A DNA stretch of 64,000 bases from Polytrichum commune (taxonomy: Eukaryota; Streptophyta; Polytrichopsida; Polytrichales; Polytrichaceae), in the NCBI GenBank assembly GCA_950295325.1, contig OX485804.1, positions 21,144,001 through 21,208,000 of the forward strand, read 5' to 3'. Below, piece by piece: positions 44,820 to 57,171 of this stretch. Below the pieces are notes generated by a model. It ran no database searches, was not told where the DNA came from, and worked only from the letters and a program-made list of their open reading frames with translations. The position numbers and the translations under genes are program-made. Each line of letters starts with the position of its first letter. Positions within the stretch are counted from its first letter, which is position 1.

Positions 44820-46628
44820 TCACATTTCTTCACTGAACTTGTACGCAACCATCGCTTCCACATGGTGCACCTGCTCATACAAAGCATGAGGGAAATCAAG
44901 ATGGCATCATAGACAAATCAGAGATATTTGATGCTTGTGATATTTGAAACGCAATTTAATGTTCTACTCAACCATGTAATCACAAGCCACTTCCAGTGCA
45001 ATAAACCCAGATCTTTAATAAGATGCAGGATGCATATGTCAACAAAATGTTTCAACGTGGCAACTACAAAACATTTTCAAATCCACCTTATAAAGTCCAC
45101 AACATGAACCTCCCCTGAAGATAAATCTTCATTCCAGCTATTCTTCAATTAATAACACTGATTAGAAAGTAAGCCTACACAACATAATTTAAGGGATATG
45201 CAATTACCTTGGTGTCAACTGATCTCAACTTCACAATCTGTGGGTTGTTAATCAGTCGAGCATCACTCTCTCCCCACTCTGCCGGCACCTGCAGATCAAA
45301 TGCTCTTAGCACACAGGATCTCAACATACCAAGATAATTTTTGAGTCACATTACCAGAATTCAGACTGAGCTAAAAGATCAAACAATTTGCTTGGAGCTA
45401 CCATGCTATGTAAAACAATGTATTGGATTTGACAACTCCTCAGGCAGACATGTAAGAGTTAGATTGAACAGTAGACTTTTATTTGATAATTTGTTATGCA
45501 ACTTCATAGACCTCTGAAACGTATCTTCAATACCCAAGGACAGGATTTTGTCAATATCATGTAACTTTTTAAGGAACTTCTGTTATGACACACAGTAAAG
45601 TTGAGTTAGTAGAAAGGATTTGTCAATATATACACACTCAAATGTGTTGCTTCTTATAATTTTTAAAATATGTTCAGCATTCGAAGCAGAATGGTGCACC
45701 TCAGAGTCAATAGAGGTATATGCAAGTAAGTCAAATGTACAGGCTTCCTCAATGTTAGGAAGGAACGTCACACTGGCTGCAATTTGGCGCATGATAGCCT
45801 GAATCTCTGTCATGATGTCTTTGTCACTTTTCTCTCTAGTGACCCTGCTCAATTTCAAACCACAATGCAGTGATCAGTGTCCAATGTGACATGCACATAT
45901 GCAAAACCTGAAAAGATACCAACCTTGATTACAGGTTCGATATAAGTTCCACAGACCAAAAGTTTCTGTAACAAGTGAAGAGCTGCTGCGCACTTACCCT
46001 TTCTCGACAACCTCCTTATCTGTCTCGATGTTGAAGTTCCACCGCTCAAGAACCTCCTTTGTAGCGATACTTGCAATAACCAACACTACCCTCTGGAGGG
46101 TTCCAGTTTGCAACCAGGTCGAAATCTGCGCAGTAACAGTGTCAATGAACCCCTTCACTTTTTCCTGCTGACACATGAGAAGAGTCATTCCATACTTCTT
46201 CACTCGTGCAAACTCGTCTGCAGGGTAAATGCCTCGCTGGAATAGAATGCTATTCACTGCACCACCCACCAACTGCCTTGTGAGACAAAAGTCAAATATC
46301 ATTCTGTTGCAGATAAGTCAACTCCGTCATAAAAGACTTGTGTCATAAGGCTTAGGAGGAGATTGATCCACGAGATTTCAAAACGAATATCATGCATTTT
46401 CCCTAAGGCACCTTACACATAACAATGGCATGCACGGTACCGGTGATAAGTAAACACCGAAAGGATTGAACCAAACAATGTACGAGATCCATGGGATGTT
46501 GCGATTGAAGCAAGAAGAAAAACAGTGAAGCCATTACTCCTGGTACCTGAATAACACAAAAATTCGCTAGCAATGGCAGCGGAGCCCTTGAGAGTGATGA
46601 CGTCCCTTGTAAGCTGTGCTGTTGCCAT
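44820..46628 (-). CDS. MAD2: MAD2 spindle assembly checkpoint protein (HORMA domain)
   Basis: Five exons on the minus strand: 46628-46547, 46256-45998, 45844-45700, 45288-45208 and 44870-44820, all GT-AG, encoding 205 residues, close to the usual plant length of about 209. Family landmarks in order are DVITLKGSAAIASEFLCYSVNSILFQR, YPADEFARVKKYG, TWLQTGTLQRVVLVI, EVLERWNFNIETDKEVVEKG, REKSDKDI..EIQAIMRQIAASVTFLP, CTFDLLAYT and VPAEW. MAD2 binds CDC20 and MAD1 at unattached kinetochores and holds back the anaphase-promoting complex; its C-terminal safety belt closes around the partner. Here the last exon (VHHVEAMVAYKFSEEM) keeps the MVAYK strand of the belt, but the common IHKVDT start and the acidic DEWDE end are changed. 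Start is the ATG at 46628; upstream sequence has no in-frame extension that resembles the family. Confidence 0.95.
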
Positions 46629-47833
46629 TTTGATCTACGCACACACCGGAGTTCAGCAGATTCAGTCACTCAGTGCGAAAATGACGAAAACTTAAGCTTA
46701 ACTAAACAGCAAAATGCTTGTGCAGAATCGCTCAAAGCAATGCCACGCATCGAAATGATCAGATGGCACCGAAAACCTAAATGCAGAGCTCCGAAGCTGC
46801 CTTCCAACTCCCCGAAGATCAATCAGGGTTTAGGGGTTTTCAAATCGGGTCCCGCCAACGTGGCACCATGCCATTGGCTACTACGACGCCCCGTAGCCAC
46901 TGTCCTTTTTGCAATTTCATAACCGGCCTTTCATCCAAGTGAGGGCACATCCAACAACTCTCTTGCAAGTTTCTATCCAAGCATACGATATTCATCTATA
47001 ACCCATAGTTTTCATCCATGATAAAGCCCATTATGTTCCATAACTAACAAGAGTTGATGGATCTCTTGCTCGCATTGTAGCTCGTCAATCATTCGCCTTG
47101 CATCCATTAAGTAGTCCATACGCACCTTTTAAGGATGTATATATAGCCGTAAATGGGCTCTTTGTGGACAAAATCCATGATTTCATTATTATTTTTCGAT
47201 GAAAACATACAATTATGCACATAATCCATTTCTCGTCCAAGAGCATAAGGGATGTCAAAACTTGTGATAAAATTTTCATATCCATGGAGATGCAATATCA
47301 TCCATAATTTTCATAATCTTTTGTCTATGAGTTAACTACACTAACTATGATATTTAGTATCACGAACTCTAATTGTCTTGCTCAATACTAATTGCAAATG
47401 GTGGTATAGTGTAACCAACACTACATGTTAACCCAATATTATTTGTCATTCCTTGTAAATTTTTTGGGGGGCATTATAGATTTACAGTTTTGCAATTACT
47501 GTCACTTACCAAGTGATTTTTCATCCGAATTTTGATCATCCATGACAATATTTCATCACAAGTTGCTGCCAAGAGAAGGTAGGGTTTTGGCCAATGGATG
47601 AACTCATCCATCATCCATGACAATATTTTTCCACTTACTCATGAGAAGTGTCTTCTGAAAAGTTATCGTAGTCACATAAAATACCATATGAATATTATCA
47701 TATTTAGTTATGTAGCTACCATATTTAGGTGATTTTTATGTACTATTATCCATTTTTTATTTTTTATTTTTTAACTCATCCAAAGTCCAAAAATTTAAAT
47801 CTATACATATGTGATTTAGGTAATTATCTAAAC
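46629..47833. other. MAD2 5' flank and intergenic DNA
   Basis: The first few hundred bases hold the MAD2 promoter and 5' untranslated region; no TATA box is obvious. The rest is AT-rich with no gene seen. Confidence 0.5.
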
Positions 47834-48117
47834 ACTACACTAAATAGGATGTCTAGTGTTTGATTATATTTAATGTTGTTACCACCCTACCCTACTCAAC
47901 ACAAATTTTCAATTTTTTAACAATCAATGTTAGAAAATATGCTATAAGATATGTTGGAATTATCTTTTTCATTATTGTTTCTTATTCTTATTTTTATTTT
48001 CATATCCTTACTAACAATGAATTCAAACATGTAACTTCCGCATATTACCATAGTTGGTATTTAGTGTTTGAGTTTGCATTTAATGTTACTTACTTTCATA
48101 GGGTTATTGATATTTAG
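47834..48117. mobile_element. MITE with palindromic tips, copy 3 (right end missing)
   Basis: Nearly identical (two substitutions seen) to 48457-48740 and related to 32203-32512. It stops at GATATTTAG, about 50 bp before the expected right terminus, and is followed by unrelated sequence. The shared flank AATTATCTAAAC to its left is also present left of the next copy, so the pair arose by segment duplication rather than two insertions. Confidence 0.8.
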
Positions 48118-48456
48118 GGCCAAAATTACCTATGTATAGATTATGTAGTCATATGATATAGATTACTATTTAGTGTAGGGTTTAGGTAATTTTGGACATT
48201 TGATGAGTTAGAAAATAAACAAGCAATTTTGGATATTGGATGAGTTCTATAAACAAACAATTTTGAGAAATGTGAACACTTGTGCTTCAAGTGTAGTTAT
48301 TTGTACTCATCATGTAGCCATTATGTACATGATTGTATATTAAAAGATTGTGGACATGATGTGCACAAACACTTAGCATCATAGTGGAGACATAAAAGCA
48401 TATGTGCATCAACAACTTAATCCAAAATTGACCAATTCTTTTGGAATTATCTAAAC

Positions 48457-48793
48457 ACTACACTAAATAGGATGTCTAGTGTTTGATTATATTTAATGTT
48501 GTTACCACCCTACCCTACTCAACACAAATTTTCAATTTTTTAACAATCAGTGTTAGAAAATATGCTATAAGATATGTTGGAATTATCTTTTTCATTATTG
48601 TTTCTTATTTTTATTTTTATTTTCATATCCTTACTAACAATGAATTCAAACATGTAACTTCCGCATATTACCATAGTTGGTATTTAGTGTTTGAGTTTGC
48701 ATTTAATGTTACTTACTTTCATAGGGTTATTGATATTTAGTGTTTGCATTTGTATTTAGTGTATCAAACACTAAATATCCTATTTAGTGTAGT
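48457..48793. mobile_element. MITE with palindromic tips, copy 2 (complete)
   Basis: It starts ACTACACTAAATAGGATGTC and its right end, reverse-complemented, reads ACTACACTAAATAGGATATT; the inverted repeat extends through TAGTGTTTGAT. 337 bp. The interior carries TTAGTGTTTGAGTTTGCATT-type words that repeat the tip sequence. Confidence 0.88.
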
Positions 48794-51224
48794 TCAGTTT
48801 ATCGGATTTGATTGAAAAGCATCTTGAATAGGTGGATGACTCACCACTCCTACGCCTCATCATCAACTCTCCTCTTGTCGGTTATTTAATGAACATAATA
48901 ATCAAGATAAGGTGGTTCCCTATATAGCCAGCTACTGATTGACTCTCAAGAGCCTAGTGAGAAGTTGATAAGTAGCCAATGCCTTATTTTCAACCTACTT
49001 AGGACCCATGCAAACCCACCTGAGAACTTGACTAATATTACATTGTGGGCTTCTCAACAAGCCCTTCATTGAATCTTAGTAGCCCTTAGTCAATCCCTAA
49101 GTCAATCCCCTATGCCTCCCATGCCCCTTTTAAGTGGGGAATATTGAATCACACGAGCAATTATGATGAGTAATTTATCAAAAATATAAGAATAAAAAAT
49201 AAATTTGTTGGAATGGCTATTATTTTACTACAATAATCCAACTTATAACATGCACAAATTTATATTGCCCTACAACAACCCAAAACATGTTTTTCCTCAA
49301 CCTCCAAGTGTATGCATTAGCCATTTAAAACATTTTGCCACACATGTGCATTCTCCACTTATGAGTTGCCATATGGCAAGGTTTCTTTCACATGAGTGGC
49401 CATTGCATTTTGCAATCTATGACATCATCTAGCTAGTGAGGCTTTCACAATTTAGAACAAAGTCTTTAATTTTCATAATACTTTTTATTTACACAAAAAA
49501 TTAAAATTGATCAATTAAATATTTGTGATCTTTCAACACTTTAATGGCCTTAGGGTTGCCACCCAAACGCGGTGGACATCTTTCATGACTATCATGAGGT
49601 CCTAATGTTCTAACATGTTTTTGGATCCCATGTTGTCCTTCATTTATGACAATAGGACTAGAACCCCATGGCCATGGAAGGGAGTTGTAGATTTATACAA
49701 AGTTGTGTTTAATAGCCACATCTCCCTCTTTTTCTATTTCTTTAACATTTTTATTGTATGATTAATTTTTCATTCACAAATTCCATGCAAAAATGCCCTC
49801 TTTTCATCAATTAATTTTCATAAAAATTAAAATAAATTAAATTTTATAAGGGATCATGTTGTACCATGCATGCATGACATAAGGTTTTTCTTTGACTTGA
49901 CTCTAGATAAATATAGAGATTTGGGGTTTGCTATGCTTCCCAACGCCTACCTTCATGCAAAATTTATATTTTATTGATCTATTTGAACTCATTATGTAGA
50001 AAGGCCCATGTGATTAGAATGGCAATAAAATAGCATTTAGTTGACAAGTTAGTCATGTATGCCTTGATGCTACACTTGAAGGCCGTGAAAGCACACAACC
50101 TAATTTCAATTTCTCATGCCACACTCCACACAACATCCCATTTGTGTTATTTTATTTGGCGATTTATAGCCAAAATTTGCCCTCAATCCTTGCCATGTGA
50201 TCTACCAAGAAGGGTAATGATGGTGGAGGCCAAACCACGTCACCATAAAGTGAAGAAGGGTGGTTTGTGATTGTAGGCCCACCGCCTACCCATGATGAGA
50301 CTTAGCCACACGTGGCAAGCCAGGGCAGGCAAGATGAGCCTTAAGCACCGCAAATAACCATTGGTATCACTAGTTCTTGCTTTCCTCATGGCAGTGCTAG
50401 CCAACCCCAACCTCCAACTTGTCCTCCATCACCAACTCCCACTCACCACCTCCACTCCTGCCATAGCCGTTGCATTCCCCTCGACTTGTGTTGGCAACCA
50501 CCACCCATCCATGACCCCATGCATTTGTGCCAATTGCGCTCCCGCTTGTGTCATGTATCGTCAATGTTGGGACTCGGAAGGGGTTGGGCTCGTTGGAGCT
50601 CTCAATGCAAATGCCTTTTTGTTGCCTCTTCTTGATGTCAAGGGGGGTTCATAACGTGGGATTTAGGTGTTGAGTTGGAGGTTTGTACTTGGCTGCATTA
50701 TTATTCACTAATATTGTGGATGATATCCATAGCTATGGCTTAGTGGGAGTTTGATGGGTGGAGGCAAGAAGGACTGTGTTTGTTGGTTTGGAGCTATTGG
50801 GGGTGGATCGAACATACACTTAATTCACGTCAGTCTCCTCCGGAGACCGAAGTTTTTCTTCTTCTGTTGGTTTGGAGGGATTATGTGGATGGAGAGAAGA
50901 TTGTGGCGCGATGGGGAGGGTTGGAGCAAATTTTGATGTTGAGATAAGATTTTGTTCATGTTTTATTTGCCATTTCGGTAATGACATTTCCGTGCTTGAG
51001 TTGCTTATCTCTTTGTGGTTGTAATATGAGTTTCATGAGTGTTTAAGATCGGGTATTGACTCCTTTGTTGGGTATAGGGCTCCACACTCACATGTCTTTG
51101 CATTGGTGACGAGGTGTTTTTTTTCCATGGAACAAGCCCACGGGGATGTCCCCAACCCTTTCCCATTTGTTTTAGTGTTTTTTGTTGCCAATGTCGATTT
51201 ATGGGGTGAATGGGAGTGGGTATT
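48794..51224. other. Intergenic, no gene supported
   Basis: AT-rich to 50300, then a short more GC-rich part (50360-50940). An open frame of 97 codons at 50361-50654 begins with a hydrophobic stretch, but its composition changes abruptly and no family or splice partner is evident, so I do not call it a gene. Confidence 0.45.
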
Positions 51225-51575
51225 GCTATGATCAGAGTGGATATTGGTTGAATCCAAATATGAAGTGGTCAATTGGAGTGGGTATTGGCGAATGGAGTTT
51301 GTAGTGGCCAAATCAAAGTGGTTGTGTGTGAATCAAAGTTTGCAGTGGGCAAATCAGAGTGGGTATTGGTGAATTGAGTTTGTAGTGGACGTATCAAAGT
51401 GGGTGTGGGCGCATCAAGTCTATAGTGGCCAATTTGGAGTGGGTATTAGTGAATCATAATCCGCAATGGTTGAATCAAAATGGGTGTTGGTGAATGAAAT
51501 ATGTAGTGCCGAATCGGGTTTCGGGGTGGCGAATTGGAGTTTGTAGTGGCCAATCAAAGTGTATATGAGTGTGTA
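51225..51575. repeat. Degenerate minisatellite of about 20-45 bp
   Basis: Variants of 'AATCAGAGTGGGTATTGGTG' and 'AATTGGAGTTTGTAGTGGCC' alternate at least eight times. The half-units resemble each other (AAT.GGAGT...), suggesting a 20-22 bp ancestor with higher-order pairing. Confidence 0.8.
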
Positions 51576-51739
51576 ACGGTTGATCTGGGTGTGTAGCAAT
51601 TGAATATACTCTAGTTGCCCCTCCACTAGCTCCTCCAAAGGGTTATTTTTGGGCATGTAGCTAATGTTCCTAGCTCCAACAATAATCCACCTCCTCCCGC
51701 TGATTGGCTATCCCTTGCCAATGTCTTCTGTAGTGCAAC

Positions 51740-54000
51740 AATAGAGGCAAAAGAGCTAATGTAGAAGAAACAATGTATGAGAAGTCCATGCAATTTCAAA
51801 TGGCTTGGTTGCTTTTGTTTAAATGGGTCAAACTTGTTTGTAAAGGGGATGAGATCGCACACGTTATTTGTAAGGTGTGCCCATAAATTACAAAAAGGTG
51901 CATATTGCCCAAAATGACAAGTTGTGGACACATGAAGGTAGTAAAACCACATTGGTTCTTCAACTTGGTGTGCTAGTGACCCACAAGTACATGGTTTTGA
52001 AAATTTTAACATCTTAAAAACAAACGATTCTACATTGCCATTCTCATTGATTTTGTCTACACTCAGTCGCGGAGAACACCATAAAAGATCGCAAGAAATA
52101 ATATGTCCAATTTGCTTACCTTGTCCATTTACTCTAGCAAGGGATACTACTAATAAATTATGAGCACATGTATAGGTTGTTTGAGTTGTTGAAATTGAAG
52201 AACAACCCTCATCATCATTGGAGTGATAGTAGTGGGTATAGCATGGCTTAGTTTCTAGAGCAGGTGGGTTTAAAAGAACCAAGGAAGTCATGCAATCAAC
52301 AACCTTCTTCCCTTTCTTTGCAAATTGAATGACATCAGTGGATTGCCAAAGTTGGATTAACATGCACAAATACATATGTGCTAATTGGAAACAAACCCCC
52401 ATCTTTGTTTGCCTTGGAACATGTTGTTGAGCAAAGCACATCTGACAACCTAACCAATGTCATCCTAAATGCCACGCGTGAATATGGAGGGTTCCCTATT
52501 GTTGTGATATGTGCGAGGTTCATTACCTTTGGGGGCATATGGGGTTTCAACATTCCAGGGTGCTAAATACATGGGTTTGTGTGCAACTAACGGACAAAAT
52601 TGCCCATTCATGATAGGGGTGCACTATACAACAAATTGTACCGACCTAACTATGCAAACCTTGAGCTTACTTAATTTTACATTGTGAATCATGTAGAGGA
52701 GTTGTTGGCTTCTTTGTACACCTATTTCAGTTCCTCCCTCAAGCGCACACTTGGATTTTAGAAAATCACAACTACATTGGAATTCAAAGGTAACAAAAGC
52801 CTAAGAAATGTCAAAATACGATGGATTTCTATATTGGGACTAGCAAAGAGAGTGTGGAGGAATACAAACCATTCATTGCTAATTTTGCTCTAGACTCTAA
52901 CAAGGAGGCATCCACCAAGAAGAATTTGAAGCATGTACTTGACTAGGAGACCATGTTAGCATTGCTTTGTTTGATGTGTGATGTTGTTTGTAGTTAACAT
53001 TCTCATCAAATTTGCACAAAGTCCAACTTGTTATGTGGTGGATTTCATCTCAGCTGTGAAGATTTTGTGGGGCCAATTTGTACCAGATGTACATGGATCC
53101 AACTTATTCCTCTAAAGGTGAGAAATTCAAGCAGTTTGTCTCCCTTGTGGATGACAACTCCACTTACATCGATAAGGATTGGGCATTTTGCTACAACACC
53201 AAGGAGGTCACTTGGTTTTTTGTGTTGGCCACGTGTCACACATGGCCAGTATGCACTCATGTGCATTCCTTGGCACTTGAGAGGAGGTAAGTAAAATCAA
53301 TAGAGAGGTGATCATTGGTGAGGTGAAACGGCAATGCACTGAGGTTGCCCAACATCTAATAAAGGAGTTGGAACAACACTTCCCATCACAAGAGGATATG
53401 TGGGCCTCGGGAATGTGTTATTCGCAATATTGGTTGTGGGATTTGTGCGAGGTAACATTCCAAGGCCACATGAACATCTTGAAGTAGGATACGGAACATC
53501 AAAAGAAATGAACTTATAGATGGATCCAAATGTCCCGACCTAGCTAGCCAAATTGGCTGATGTTGAGAAGTGGGTGCCTCCACCCCTTGCCAACATGAGC
53601 TTGGATCTCCAAGCGTGCTTCTTTCAGTCAACCATGCTTGCAAACGCCCATGGCACGATGTCCATGCCCATGATAGAAAACCCTTTGTCCCAGTTATTGA
53701 GATTTTTTTTTTCTCAAAACACAATGATATACACAAAGTTGTCGAAGTACTTTAAACTAACAAGAATTGTGCATGTGCATGTGCAAGCACTAGGGAGTGT
53801 GGAGAACAAGGGTACCTTCAGCTCACTCTCATTCCTAAGAGCAAACTATGCAACAAATTGATGGTGCATTTAGAGCTTGTGGTTCGAATGTATGCACAAC
53901 AATTCTTCAATGAACAAACCTTCCCTTATCAACTTGCTATAAGCGATTGGAATGCCCAACGCATGAGCTACGGAGGCGAAGAGTATGGCTGCCGCAACCT
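51740..54000 (+). pseudogene. Degenerate transposase-like coding remnant, class uncertain
   Basis: The plus strand shows broken coding-like pieces in order. At about 51790-51935 is a segment with NGSNLFVKGM, FVRCAHKLQKGAYCPK and VVDT, in the style of a BED/zinc-finger start of a hAT-like transposase. At about 52998-53090 is VVDFISAVKILWGQFVPDVHG, at about 53310-53455 is EVAQHLIKELEQHFPSQEDMW, and at 53935-53990 a basic end. Stops and frame changes are frequent. Inference from texture and order only; not enough for a family name. Confidence 0.35.
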
Positions 54001-55688
54001 ATAACATAGGGTAGATTTGCACTTTTGAGTTTTTGAGTTTTGGGGTAGTCTATAATTTTGTCACATGTGTTGTAGGCAAGAGAGTAGTATGTAGTGCAAT
54101 TTTGTGGTTGCCCTAGTGCATAAATCATGTACCCAGTGTAGAGGTAAACTCTCTTTTGCTTGAACATTTTGCAGCAATGTTGTTGTATGTAAATTTGCAA
54201 TGAACATTGTCACAAATGGTAGTTGAATTGTGGCTTGGTTTGAGTTGCATCTTTTTATGTTTGGCTGGGTGTTGCATGTGGTTGTTATGTTCGTCGTGTC
54301 AGAGTCCCTTACACATGCAAGCTAACAAACATTTGAAATATTTGCATGCTCTAACACACATAATTGTTGTTGTATCTTTTAGAAATGTTTTTTGTTCTCC
54401 CCTCACTATTCTTGCTAAAACTCAATTAATAACCAATGTGGTTTATTGTAAGTGTTGTGGTTGGCTTATTAATTGGGTTCATATTATTTGAAAATGAATC
54501 CTATTGGCAAGTAGCACAACTGGAATTAAGGGCGGTTTTTGGTTACAAATTAACAAATTAAATAACTTTGGGTTGGGGTATTACTTGAGTGCATGGGATT
54601 TAGGGATGAGTCCCATTGAGGTTCCAATGTGGAGCAACTATGATTGACAAATGAAGTTACCTCACAACCTTTTGGACATTATTTATTTTGTACATTTTGA
54701 TGTCGTACTGACTTTGGCATTGGAGTGTTGTTTATGTGGTTGTTTTGCAAGTTCTCATGGGAAACTTAATAGCATTTATAGCATTGATGCTATGAAGTAA
54801 CACTTTTTTTATGACACGTATTTTTCATTTTCAAGTTGTCAACAAGTGAGGGCAATGGTGACATTGAGTAAGTCATTGTTAAAAGTGATTAATTATATTC
54901 GGCATCAATATAAAATAACACCATTTTAGCCGATCATAACTATAGCGGTGTAAGAAGGATGTAAGAATGCTTTAAGAAGAGCACCAACTTTGGGCAATCA
55001 CAATGACTAATCTAGGATCTATCCACTCAACAAGGCGGTGTGATCCACAAAAGTGGGACAACACCTTCTCTTAATAAAAGACTCTCACCCGTAACAAGAC
55101 AAGATTTGTGATGATTCTCACCTAGCAATGGACCAACATTAATGAACCCCCCTAGTGGATAGTAAAAGGCTCATTTCTTAGAACAACTTTGCAATTTTTT
55201 GTAGGTTGCATACGAATTTATTATTGTTTGAAAAATACATGCTTAGACTTTCCATAATTTGTAGATGCATAGATTTTTAGTATGAAAAATTTCCAAGCTA
55301 GTTAAGCTGCATAAAATAGAAAAGGGTTTATAGAAAAGTGTCACTTTTAGGCTCAACCACCTTATTGATGGCAAGGACCATACACCCACTGCCTCTTAGA
55401 GTTGGGCCCCTACCAATATTCTCAAGATAAAGAGGGTCAAATAGAAACTTAACCCTCACAAGTTTGTGATTAAACATCTCAAATAAATCCCCTTAGACTA
55501 TACTAATCATGGGACTTAATTATTGAAAAGAACACACACATACTATGATATAATTGAGTGTGTTTCCACCTAGAGTAATGGTGGTGGGGGCGCAGCTCAA
55601 AGAAGTGGGTGTCTAGCCCAACCCTGGTCCAAACTGATCGAGTGACACATCCAATTGTAACTTAGAGAGTTGTCTTTGGAACTAAAAA
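54001..55688. other. Intergenic, no gene seen
   Basis: AT-rich DNA with short open frames only. I see no inverted-repeat element, RNA gene or exon series. Confidence 0.5.
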
Positions 55689-55912
55689 CCACACCAAATA
55701 TGATATTCAGTGTGACTTACTCTTTGGATTTACACGGTGCTATATCTTTTTATTATTGAAATTAAATTTGTACCAGGTAAAGTTGTCAATGTTCTATAAC
55801 ATCCAAACTACCAATTTAATAGTTGTTGGTAAAATATGAGATGTACAGTAAATAGATATAGCATTGCGTAATTCCAAATAATAAGTCACACTAAATATCC
55901 TATTTAGTGTGG
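55689..55912. mobile_element. Small TIR element with palindromic tips
   Basis: Left end CCACACCAAATATGATATTC and right end (reverse complement) CCACACTAAATAGGATATTT continue matching through AGTGTGACTTA(C/T)T.TTTGGA, about 38 bp with a few mismatches. 224 bp, no coding. The tip core (ACTAAATAGGATATTTAGT) is the same as in the 32.2- and 48.5-kb MITEs, so they are probably related families. Confidence 0.8.
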
Positions 55913-56191
55913 CTGAAAGATCCCTTGATATCATGCCCTGCCAAACCCCCAGGTCTGGTATTAATAAGTCCACCATGACCGCCACTAAATTCACCTTGTA
56001 AGTCATCACCAGTCTAGTAGGTCATTATAATGGGAAGCTTAACTTAGTTTGGGAGGTTAATTATCCCGGAGTTCAAGCAAATCCATATGCAATGCTTGCT
56101 TCTTCAAGCTGAATGAATGATATGGGACTCTGACATGCTCCAAATTCAGACACTATTGTAGTTGGTCCTATAGTGGATGTCACAATTGTGA

Positions 56192-57171
56192 GGGGGGACG
56201 TTAAACCTTCCCCCTATGAGCTTTTAAGGGGATGTGGATAGGGGCAAGGGCAGCCCCTCAGGAAAAGAAGAAAAAAACATCATCGAGATTTTTTAAACCC
56301 GACCGAAAATTGTTGCTTGCCCCGCCTAGCTTCGAAAGAAACATTGCCCTTGCGTTCTTGAAGGTTGTTTGTCCATGAATCCCAGATTGAGTGCACTTCA
56401 CCTTCAAGGTCTAGAATCCAATGTATATGTGCACTTCTACTTGGTGAATAAGCAATTCACTGGGATTTTATTATGGAAGTGAAAGCGTCAGTAAAGCATG
56501 TAATTAACTTGGATGTCAATAACATCACAAAATCCTCATTGGCATCGAGGTTACAATTTTTGCGACTTACCATTTGAAGGGGTCTTTGTGATTCTAAAAT
56601 GAAACTTAAATCACTGTGTTGATTTTGGTATATGTATTTCATAAGAGTTTAGGTAGTGCCTTCTACTTTCACCTATAATAGTTTAGTTCAAATTTCTATT
56701 GTGAAAGTAGAAGGCAATTACCTAAACTATTATAAAATACACATACCAAAATCAACACATTATTGATTTGACTTTCATTTTAGAATCACAAAGACCCCTT
56801 CAAATGGTAAGTCACAAAAATTGTAACCTTGATGCCAATGAGGATTTTGTGATGTTTTTGACTTCCAAGTTAATTACATGCTTTATTGACGCTTTTACTT
56901 CCAAAATAAAATCTCAATCAATTGCTTATTCACCAAGTGGAAGTGCACATATACATTGGATTTTGGACCTTGGAGATGAAGTGCACTCAATATGGGATTT
57001 ATGGACAAACGGCCTTCAAGAATGCAAGGGCAATCTTTTTTTCGAAGTCGGGTGGGGTGGGTGGCAGTTTTTTGTTGGGTTCAAAAAATCTCGAATTTTT
57101 TTTCTTGGGGATTGCCTTGGCCCCTGTTCACCTCCCCCTAAAAGCTCGGAGGGGGAGATTTGACATCCCCA
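56192..57171. repeat. Long imperfect palindrome, about 490 bp per arm
   Basis: 56192-56685 and 56697-57171 are reverse complements with scattered mismatches and small gaps, separated by about 12 bp. Matching landmarks include CTTCTACTTTCAC/GTGAAAGTAGAAG at the centre, GGTCTTTGTGATTCTAAAAT, CCTCATTGGCATC, AATTAACTTGG, CACTTCTACTTGGTGAATAA, and GAGCTTTTA with G-rich blocks at the outer ends. A transcript would fold into a nearly complete hairpin. It could be a foldback-type element; no target duplication could be defined. Confidence 0.88.

Noticed and set aside
50361-50654. 97-codon frame with hydrophobic start
   Set aside because: No domain, no splice partners and no convincing promoter; left as unsupported.
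51626-52441. 271-codon minus-strand open frame
   Set aside because: Recognisable coding-like pieces are on the opposite strand; this frame has no domain pattern.
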